A stretch of DNA of 64,000 nucleotides. Origin: Nepenthes gracilis. Its lineage: Eukaryota > Streptophyta > Magnoliopsida > Caryophyllales > Nepenthaceae. Below, piece after piece: positions 56,675 through 64,000 of this stretch (positions are counted from its first letter, which is position 1; each line of letters begins with the position of its first letter). Both the position numbers and the translations under genes were made by a program. The stretch spans positions 19,117,299-19,181,298 of the forward strand of contig BSYO01000009.1 of the NCBI GenBank assembly GCA_033239525.1, written 5' to 3'. The notes beneath the pieces are model-generated. The model had not been told where the DNA came from. It did no database searches and saw nothing but the letters and a program-made list of their open reading frames with translations.

Positions 56675-56868
56675 AGGGAGTTGGACTGTGTGAACTGTGA
56701 ACAAAAAAAAATTCTCAGTTATAGGATTCTTCATTATAATCATAGACCTATCTCCTCCCTTTTTACATACAAGGGAGTTGGACTGTGTGAGCTGTGAACG
56801 AAAAAATCTCAGTCATAGGATTCTTCATTATAATCATAGACCTACCTCCTCTCTTTTCACATAGTTCA
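56675..56868. repeat. 97-bp tandem duplication
   Basis: agggagttggactgtgtga begins at 56675 and again at 56772; both units continue through ataggattcttcattataat, catagacct-cctcc. The two are ~90% alike, differing mostly in the length of an A run. Confidence 0.85.
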
Positions 56869-57047
56869 ACTCTATAATTTTTTTTTTTTTTTTTTGCCTA
56901 GATAAAACAGACAAAATCACTAATAACAATGTCAAGGTACCAAAGAAAATAAGTAACATAGCCAAAAATGAGTTAAAGAATACGTAGGGCCCTCAAATCC
57001 CTTTAAAAATAAGTTAGTGTCAACTTCCACCGCATATAAGTTCCATA

Positions 57048-57115
57048 TAGGGGGCGAGCTTTGATGAAACATAACAGTTGCTCTATTGTGACATAAAAGT
57101 CATGGTTCAAACCAC

Positions 57116-57154
<39 letters not shown>

Positions 57155-57190
57155 TGTAGGGTTAAGATTATACATTTTCCAAACCTCATG
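57048..57190 (+). mobile_element. Au-type SINE, with a CT microsatellite inside
   Basis: gggcgagctttgatg, agttgctctattgtgaca, aaagtcatggttcaaacc (box B GGTTCAAACC at 57104-57113), then ctc...ttgtagggttaagattatacatt follow the plant Au SINE family in order (gttgctccattgtgacc, gaagtcatgggttcaaaccc, cctctttgcaggggtaagg-ctgcatacatt). The family's cctctttgc has been replaced by a (CT)n run of about 32 bp (57121-57152). Confidence 0.75.
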
Positions 57191-57962
57191 ATTTGAGAGC
57201 CTATACATAGAAGTTCAATATGCACATGATAATAATAATAATTGAGTACTTACTTGCAAAAACAAACAACATTTTGACTAAGGTCTACATAAACCTTGTA
57301 ATAGTAACTTATAATAGAGCAATATTTAGTGCAGAGCATTTGACAATATATACATGTCAATTTTTTTGGAAAGTAGATATCAATCTATAAACAGTAACTA
57401 GTTGAAAATGCATGCGTTCACATGCCTTGCTGTTCCTACTCCATGTACTTGTCTTCCAACACTTCAGCAGCACTCCCATATACCCACTTCACTTTGACAG
57501 AAAAAACACCACAGGCATGCACTTTATTTGCATTCTTTGGTGCAGTTTGATGACACTGGGTTCCATAGTAATTTAATGACCTCCATGTCATACACATTCA
57601 TCACTTTTATCAAGATTTTTAACACCCACAAAGAAATTTTTTGTTCCTTCAATTGTATATTCTCAGTTTCAAACATGGTCAATATGCCACAGACACAATA
57701 CGATCAATTTCTTTACTAGTTACAAGACCATCTATCCAGCAAAACCTCTCTCATACAACAAATTTCATACCAAGTTAAGCATCATTTCTATTATTTCATA
57801 CTGGCGGCACAAAAATGAAAAAAAAAAAAAAAAGCTCCATTTCTCATATGACTTTCCAATAAGAAGATACTGGGTATCGTGCTCTAAGCTTTGTCTGAAA
57901 GGGCAGCAGTGGAAAGAGAGCTGAACAAAGACCTCCCACACAAGCATTATAGCTCACTATAG

Positions 57963-59248
57963 TGTAACACCTGATTTTCTAATTCATATTTATGATACTA
58001 TAATTTTATGCAACGGGTAAAAGTGAAAAATAATAATTTAATAAAAATTTTGAGAAAATCAAATTTGAGAATGCAAGTTCAACACCTCGTAAGTGTTAGA
58101 GGCACGCTTATATATGATTTGGGCTAAATAGTTTGCGCTTGAAGTGCGCACAAATGGTACTTGTGCATGGATGTGCCTAGACATAGCACCTAACCAGCAC
58201 TCATGCACCGATTTGGGTATACAAAGCCCCCTTTTGCTTGATTTTAGTCATTTGCGGAGAAAAAGAGAGAAAGAAAGAAAGAAAAGAAAGAAGAGGAAAG
58301 GGAAGGTGAAGGAAAAGGATTTCAAGACTATTTCTTATTAGATCAAATAAATCTTTGACTTAAGACAATTATATTTAAACCCATTCTTTGGACTATTGTT
58401 TAAATCTTCCCAATTTTCTTCCAATTCTTATTTAAATGTAAATGCATGTTACCGTTTTCACCCTTTTTTGAATATCGTTACATGCGTGTTTATTTTACGA
58501 GCATTTAAAGATTTTACTTGATTATACCAAACATTTGAAGACTTTGAATGTTAACGCTTATATGTGAGATATTGTAAAGAAATTTATGAAATCTTTAAGT
58601 ATTCAACATCACATGTTATCTTATTACTGCATGTTATATTAATGCAAATATTGGCCGAGAACACTACTTTGTAAAGTGGAAATAAAGGACTCACTTTTCT
58701 CCTGATTTGAGAAAGTTCAAATATGTAATATGTAAAATAGAATTATCCATTTGACAAAATAAAAAATATTGTATTCTGAATAGATTATATTTGGACATGG
58801 CCTAATATACTATGCGCACTTAAAGAATGCGCTAATCATCCACGGGTGAAAAAATAAAGTGGTGATCAACCCCATTTATAGGATATTGTAAACAACCCAC
58901 CTACAGGTCTAGAATAGCAGTGCATGGCCCTAAGGCTACCGGAAATATACGTAACCCATTTTTAAAGTTGCTATTTGATTAGTCAGTATGTAAGTCACCG
59001 GCCCTTGGTTCTTAGTTTTTTGCATGTTTTAGATATAGTCCTTTGGTTTTCATGCTTTAGATACGCACTTGCATGATTTAGTCTTCCAATATTCTTCATA
59101 CATTCCACATGCTTTGAATAGTATATTTTGAATGGTTCATATGAAATCATGCTTTGGAACAAGTTCACTAAAAATTGCACATTTGGACTTTCGCATGTTA
59201 TTTATGACTTTTTTGTCCTTTCATCTGTTTTATTCATGCATATTCGTT

Positions 59249-59292
<44 letters not shown>

Positions 59293-59778
59293 TTTGATAA
59301 GTGTTAAACTTTCATTTGTAAATGTTTTTAAAATCTTTCCAAATTAAAGGGTAATAAATTCTTGCAAGATTTGGACAGAAAGCTACTAAAGGTTTCTATT
59401 AAGTTTGTATTCGATGTAATGTGGGTTATTTTAGATTTAATATACTAAATAGGATTTATTACTGAGTTCCACAGTTTGGATTTTGGGCCAATGTGCCTAA
59501 TAAAATTATGTACAATTTTCCGCTATAATACATTTCGTATTTTGGCTAAATACTTTTCCTTTTGGGATATTATGAATTAAGCAGGTACAATATTATTTTG
59601 AGACTAAATGAAAATAGTTTGGCCATTCTTGTGACCGCTATGATTATATTTAATTATGTTTTTTATAGTGTTAGTATGTAACATCCAACTTGATGTCGGT
59701 TATTAGACCATACTTATTATAAATTAATTTTACTTCTGACATTATTATTATTAGCTGCTTGCACTATGGTCATGACAG
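57963..59778 (+). repeat. 5' LTR of the gypsy element
   Basis: 57963-58701 aligns with 63182-64000 through many blocks (gtgaaaaataat-ta-aataaaa; aaatttgaga; atgatttgggc; tttgcgc-tga; gaggaaaagga-ttc; aaatctttgactta; tttcacccattttt; gaaataaagg). The right edge is inferred from ...catgaca at 59778 just before aatggtataa, a weak primer-site match, and is uncertain. Confidence 0.65.
59252..59291. repeat. (AT)n microsatellite, 20 units
   Basis: An uninterrupted AT run within the 5' LTR of the gypsy element. Its perfection suggests that it expanded after insertion. Confidence 0.97.
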
Positions 59779-59929
59779 GGAATGGTATAAAAAAAAGTCG
59801 CAAGGAAAACATCTTGAATAATTTGATAAACTAAATGTTGAAATTTGCTATCTGATAGATATTAAGATGTCAGATGGTTAAGGTGCTAGCTGAAGTCACA
59901 AAGAAGACTATTTAGCTATGATAGCCAGA

Positions 59930-60780
59930 ATGATGGACATTAAAGATCATATGATCCAGCAACAAAATGTGGTGCATGCGACAAATCAAAAAGGTGAAAA
60001 TCCGGGGCATAGTCTGACGGATATTGATTGATTCACAAATGAACGAGTCCTTAAATTCTTGGGTAAGTCAAACCCGATCAAAGCAGAGATATGGATTCAT
60101 CGAGTGGAGGAGGTCTTCAAAATAATTAATTGCTCAGAGGACAAAAAAGTCAAATTCACTACTTACAAGACTAACCATTTGTAGGCCATCAGAAGGAAAA
60201 TTTTAAATTTGGAGAATGAGGAGATTTCGTGGGACATCTTTTTCGAGACCTTTCTTGAGAGAGATTTTCCAGCAACTGTTCATAAGCAAAAGGAGGGCAA
60301 ATTTGCTCATCTAAAACAAGGAAATTGTTTGGTGGCAAAATATGACACCAAATTTATTGAATTGGCTTGTTCTGCCTTGCATGTTGTGGAAGAAGCCAGG
60401 AGGGCAAGGAAATTCCTTCAAGGATTATAGGACTCTATTTGATGGCAGGTGGTTCCCTTGCATTTGAGGACTTGTGACAAGGTGCTCAATCGAGCCTTCC
60501 TTATTGAATCGCAACAAGAGAAAGCAAATTTTTTCAAGAAGGATGCGAGCTGTGGAGACCAAAGCTTGAGATCAAAAAGGCCCCATTCAAAATCAAAGTC
60601 ACGAGATAAAGGACAATCTATTGGAGTTTAAACGTTGCCGACAAAGCCGTAACATTCAAAGCTAGTCTGCAACCATTATGAGAAGTACCATGGAGGGCAA
60701 CAACGCTACAAACAGTGTGGAGCTAGTTTCAATTATGGCCAGTTGGTCATATCGCAAAGGAGTGCCCTTTTCCACCAAAG
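59930..60780 (+). pseudogene. gypsy gag remnant with broken zinc knuckle
   Basis: The plus strand reads FTNERVLKFLGKSNPIKAEI (60030), WIHRVEEVFKIINCSEDKKV, then WDIFFETFLERDFPATVHKQ, KEGKFAHLKQGNCLVAKYDT and KFIELACSALHVVEEARRAR (60230-60410): the gypsy gag pattern W-x-x-F-x-x-x-F, F-P, L-x-Q-G, V-x-x-Y. A basic region (60540-60620) and a distorted knuckle region (NHYEKYHGGQQRYKQCGASF, ~60670) follow. Stops are at 60028, 60182 and 60428. Confidence 0.88.
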
Positions 60781-60889
60781 CTTGTGGATTGAACACTAAC
60801 TGTTCCGAAGAGAACTTTTGCAGTGACAATTATGGATGGTCAAACCAATCCATCGATAGTTGAAGGTAGTATACTCATCTTTGAATCTA

Positions 60890-61215
60890 CAGCACGTGCT
60901 GGTTGATCCGGGGTTTATGCATTCTTTTATGGTTTCTCGATTTGTTTGTAAATTATGTTCATCTCCAAGAATTTCGGACTGTGTCACCAATATCCACTCT
61001 GGTAGGTAAGTCTTTAATAACAAATATCATATATCCCTAATGTGCTGTTTTGGTTAGTGGGTTTGAGTTATCCGTAGACTTGAATTTATTAGTGATGCAG
61101 ATGTTTTATGTCATTTTAGATACTGATTGGTTAGTGTGCTATCATACAAATATCGATTTTTCAATAAGAAACTTTAGTTTTGTATTACGAGTTATAAACC
61201 CTTTGAGTTTCAAGG
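60890..61215 (+). pseudogene. gypsy protease remnant
   Basis: The plus strand keeps DPGFMHSFMVSRFVCKLC-like residues near 60905 (family pattern D-x-G-A-x-x-S-F-V-S) and, after a frameshift, an aspartyl-protease tail with VILDTDWLVCYHTNIDFSIR at about 61105 (family: I-L-G-M-D-W-L), where a family Met is replaced by Thr. Confidence 0.7.
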
Positions 61216-61429
61216 AAGTGTCCCAACAGAGTTAGCATGTTTGATTTCCACTTTGCATGCATGTCATTCGATGCAAAATGGGTGTCAAGTTTATCTTGAT
61301 TACATTATCACTACCGGAAACCATAATGTGCCTATCAAGAAAATTTTGATAGTCAAAGAATTTGAATGTCTTTCCATAAGAATTGTTTGATTTGCCTCCA
61401 AATTTGAGAGATTAAATATGCCATTAAAT

Positions 61430-62254
61430 TGGTGCCGGGATCCGCACCTACTTCAAAAGCTCCAAATAAAATGGCTCTCTCAAAATTAAAAGAATTGGAG
61501 TAGTAGTTACAAGAATTGCTGGCGAAAGGATTCATCTCACCAAGTGTATTACTGTGGGAAACTCCAATGCTATTTGTGAAGAAGGATGGATAGATGAGAT
61601 TATGCATTGATTATCAAACATTAAATGAGATAACAATTAAAAATAATTATACTTTCCAATGATTAATGATTTGTTTGAACAATTGCAATGAGCTCAATTT
61701 CTAATATTGGTTTGCTCCCAAGGTATCATCAATTGAGGATTAAGCGATAAAACATACCAAAGACATCGATTCAAACGAGATATAACCATTATGAATTATT
61801 AGTAATGCCTTTTGGTTTAACTGATACGCCTATAGCTTTCATAGATTTAATGAATCGTGTTTTTCAACCACATTTAGATCAATTTGTGGTGATTTTCATT
61901 AATGATATTTTAATTTACTTGATGAGTTATGAGAATCATGAAGTCTATTTAAGAATTGCTTTGTAAACATTGAGAGATAGACAATTATTTGCTAAATTGA
62001 AAAGATACAAATTTTGGCTTAAGGAGATGTCCTTTCTTGAGCATGTTGTTTCTAAAAGAGGAGTCACAGTGGATCAAAAAAAGATTGAAATGGTCACTAA
62101 TCGGAAACAACCAACAAATGTTACCGAGGTTCGTAGTTTCCTTTGTTCGGCAGAATATTATAGGCACTTTGTTGAAAATTTTTCGAAGATTTTGCTACCT
62201 TTCATTGGGCTAACAATTGGGAGAGTAACTTCCATGAATCAAAAAGTTGATTGA
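61430..62254 (+). pseudogene. gypsy reverse transcriptase remnant
   Basis: Patches are APNKMALSKLKELE (61455), LLAKGFISPSVLLWETPMLF (61515), VKKDG-stop-MRLCIDYQTLNE (61570; family K-K-D-G-x-x-R-x-C-I-D-Y-R-x-L-N), then FVVIFINDILIYL (61883-61921). The last is the catalytic FIDD motif with its first Asp changed to Asn (FIND, 61895-61906). FLEHVVSKRGVTVDQKKIEM and TEVRSFLCSAEYYRHFVENF (62030-62180) complete the thumb region. Confidence 0.92.
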
Positions 62255-62269
62255 CTTATACACCGATTT

Positions 62270-62662
62270 TAGCGATTCCTGAGAAAACAGGAGTTTTATG
62301 GTCTACGGCAATACTTCAAACAAAGGATTAGGTTGCGTTTTTATAATGTGTGGTTGGGTGATCGCCTCTAGATCAAGGCAGCTCATGGTTTACAACAAAA
62401 CTATCCTACCCTTGATCTGAAATTGGTTGTAGTTGTTTTTGCTTTGAAAATATGATTGCATTATTTTTATGAGGAGAATTTTGTAATATACTTCTACCAC
62501 AAGAGTTTAAAATGTTTATTTTCACAAAAAGAATTGAATATGAGGTGGAATCGTTGGATGAACTTACTGAAAGATTATAATTACAAGATTCAGTATCAAC
62601 CAAAAAAGACGAATGTAGTCACTGATACTTTGAGGCGGAAATCATCAGGCACGATAAAATGA
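62270..62662 (+). pseudogene. gypsy RNase H remnant
   Basis: The final part is well kept: MHYFYEENFVIYFYHKSLKC, LFSQKELNMRWNRWMNLLKD, YNYKIQYQPKKTNVVTDTLR (62456-62650), matching the F-x-V-x-T-D-H-K-S-L, L-N-x-R-Q-x-R-W, G-K-x-N-x-V-A-D-A-L-S-R pattern. The T-D-H-K acidic residue is replaced (YFYHK), so activity is not expected. Confidence 0.9.
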
Positions 62663-62739
62663 TTATAGAATGGGAAATGCTTGATGAAATGAAGAGTTGC
62701 GATATTTGTTTGTATTTCCAAGGCTAGAGAATAACATTA

Positions 62740-63140
62740 TTGTATTTTAAACTACAACTGATGATTATGAAGAAGATTAAGGAGTCCCAAGTAAATGATC
62801 CATTTTTTATAAAAATTGCTGGAGATTTGAACAATGAATCATGGACAAATTTTAACATTCAGACAAATGGGGTTCTTCAGTTCCGAGATCACATTTGTAT
62901 ACCTAATATCGGAGAATCAACGGAAGATATTCTGAATGAAGCCTATAGAGCTAAGTATACTATTCATCCACGGATTGAGAAATTATAACATGATATGAAG
63001 AAGCTTTTTTAGTGGATTATGAAGCGAAAAATAACAACTTTCGTGGGAAAATATATTGTTTGCCAATAGGTTAAGGCTAAACATTGAAAGCCATCAGGAT
63101 TTTTGCAACCTTCACATGTTCCTAGTTAGAAATAGGAACA
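62740..63140 (+). pseudogene. gypsy integrase N-terminal zinc-binding remnant; core deleted
   Basis: The plus strand reads GVLQFRDHICIPNIGESTED, ILNEAYRAKYTIHPRIEKL, then in the next frame pieces KKLF, W-I-M-K-R-K-I-T-T-F-V, GKYIVCQ and VKAKH-KPSGFLQPSHVPS, KWEHNT. This is the H-H-C-C zinc-binding start up to the W-K-W-E-H-I-T-M-D phrase that opens the catalytic core. About 40 bp later the purine tract and 3' LTR begin, so the D-D-E core and C-terminus are missing. Confidence 0.88.
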
Positions 63141-63170
63141 TAATACAATACAAGAATGAAATTTTATAAA

Positions 63171-63180
63171 TAGGGGAAAG
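63171..63180 (+). other. Polypurine tract of the gypsy element
   Basis: taggggaaag stands directly before the 3' LTR, as needed for plus-strand DNA priming. Confidence 0.8.
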
Positions 63181-63181
63181 T

Positions 63182-64000
63182 TCTAACACCCAATTTTTTA
63201 ATTTATGTTTATAATGTCATAATTTTTATGCACTTGATAAACGTGAAAAATAATTGTATAATAAAATTTTAAGAAAAATTAAATTTGAGAATATAGTTTC
63301 AGTGCTTGATAAGCGCAAAAGGCAAACTTGCATGTTTTAGGCAAAATCTCCATGCCTAGGGGCCATGTGTGCATGATTTGGGCCGAATGATTTGCGCCTG
63401 AGGTGTGCACAAGGGGTGCTCATGCGGGCATGTGCCTAGGTATGGCTTCTACTATGAACATGAGAAGCGCTTGTGCGCCAATTTGAGTATATAATGCCTC
63501 CTTCGTCTGATTTCAGCCATTTGTGCTGGAAAAGAAAGAGAAAGAGAGAAAAAGATAAAGAAAGAATAGAAGGAAGAGGAGCGAAGATGGAGGAAAAGGA
63601 TTTCGATGTTATTTCACATTAGATCTAGTAAATCTTTGACTTAAAGCTAATATATCTAAACTCATTCTCTATTCTATTATTTAAATCTTTCAATTTTTCT
63701 TCCAATTCTTATTTAAAGGTAGATATATGTTACCCTTTTCACCCATTTTTCAAATATTATTATATGCATGTTTATTTTATAGAATATTTTGAAATTTTAT
63801 TAACTTTTACTGAATATTTTGAGATTTTACTTGTTTTTACCAAATATTTGAAAATTTTAATAGTCTACATTTATATGTGAGATATTGTAAAGAAAATCAT
63901 GAAATATTTAAGTATTCAACCTTAAATGTTATTTTTATACAAATATTGGACAAAAGCTCTAATTTTTGAAATGGAAATAAAGGTCACACTTTCTCCCAAA
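63182..64000 (+). repeat. 3' LTR of the gypsy element, cut by the window end
   Basis: It starts at 63182, where the TG of the 5' LTR is TC, and follows the 5' LTR up to cacactttctccc at the window end (compare 58690-58701). About 1 kb more is expected beyond the window if the LTRs are of equal length. Confidence 0.85.

Larger units (their letters stand above)
57963..64000 (+). mobile_element. Defective Ty3/gypsy retrotransposon, 3' LTR runs off the window
   Basis: The 5' LTR begins at 57963 (TGTAACACCTGATTTTC) and the 3' LTR at 63182 (tctaacacccaattttt). The interior keeps gag, protease, reverse transcriptase, RNase H and the integrase zinc-binding start in that order, then passes directly to a purine tract and the 3' LTR. 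Reverse transcriptase before integrase defines Ty3/gypsy; the residues recall the chromovirus (Del/Tekay) lineage, but the chromodomain that would prove it is in the deleted part. Stops and frameshifts are found throughout. Confidence 0.9.

Noticed and set aside
1..64000. CRISPR arrays, rRNA, intact tRNA, organellar insertions
   Set aside because: No regularly spaced direct repeats with unique spacers, no rRNA-like conserved stretch and no closable tRNA cloverleaf were found by eye.

Overview
This is nuclear DNA from a flowering plant, probably a woody dicot or magnoliid. It is AT-rich, every gene is split by GT-AG introns, and about half of the window is degenerate plant retrotransposon sequence. 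I cannot name the species.

I recognise three protein-coding genes. (1) 9714-12415, minus: a three-exon gene for a 106-residue SEL1-repeat-like protein. (2) 29108-35395, plus: a complete nine-exon TOM1-LIKE gene of the TOL6/TOL9 type, 683 residues. It is a VHS-GAT ubiquitin-binding adaptor for endosomal sorting. (3) 37308-51352, minus: 21 exons of RAPTOR1, the substrate-recruiting subunit of TOR complex 1, about 1222 residues ending at the natural stop. The exon for roughly the first 130-150 residues is not in the window, so intron 1 is either longer than 12.6 kb or the gene is 5'-truncated. TOL and RAPTOR1 converge with their stops 1.9 kb apart. No operon-like link is expected; both act in endomembrane and growth control, but the pairing looks incidental.

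The rest is mobile DNA. 1514-7663 is a Ty3/gypsy-type element without recognisable pol, with a tandem-repeat block and an antisense coding remnant, flanked on both sides by copies of an unidentified repeat. 10382-11545 is a solo LTR inside intron 1 of the SEL1-like gene. 13175-13424 is a GC-rich foldback element with 12-bp direct repeats. 13970-14485 is an alpha-SNAP pseudogene. 15.57-20.69 kb is a decayed Ty1/copia element on the minus strand whose LTR carries ten W-box motifs. 20.85-21.25 kb is a gypsy gag-protease fragment. 23.38-27.9 kb is a three-level nest: an old gypsy LTR, split by a short LTR element, itself split by a 989-bp solo LTR with a perfect AATAT target duplication. 30157-30939 is a solo LTR in TOL intron 2. 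51.4-57.9 kb holds SINEs, a LINE-like remnant and an AT-rich possible DNA element. 57963-64000 is a defective Ty3/gypsy element that lost its integrase core and runs off the window.

I saw no rRNA, intact tRNA, CRISPR or prokaryotic feature, and nothing that I can defend as a wholly new biological system. The points most worth checking are the W-box-rich copia LTR, the missing RAPTOR1 first exon, the foldback element, the nested LTRs, and repeated T-tract/G-tract junctions lying mostly in introns.
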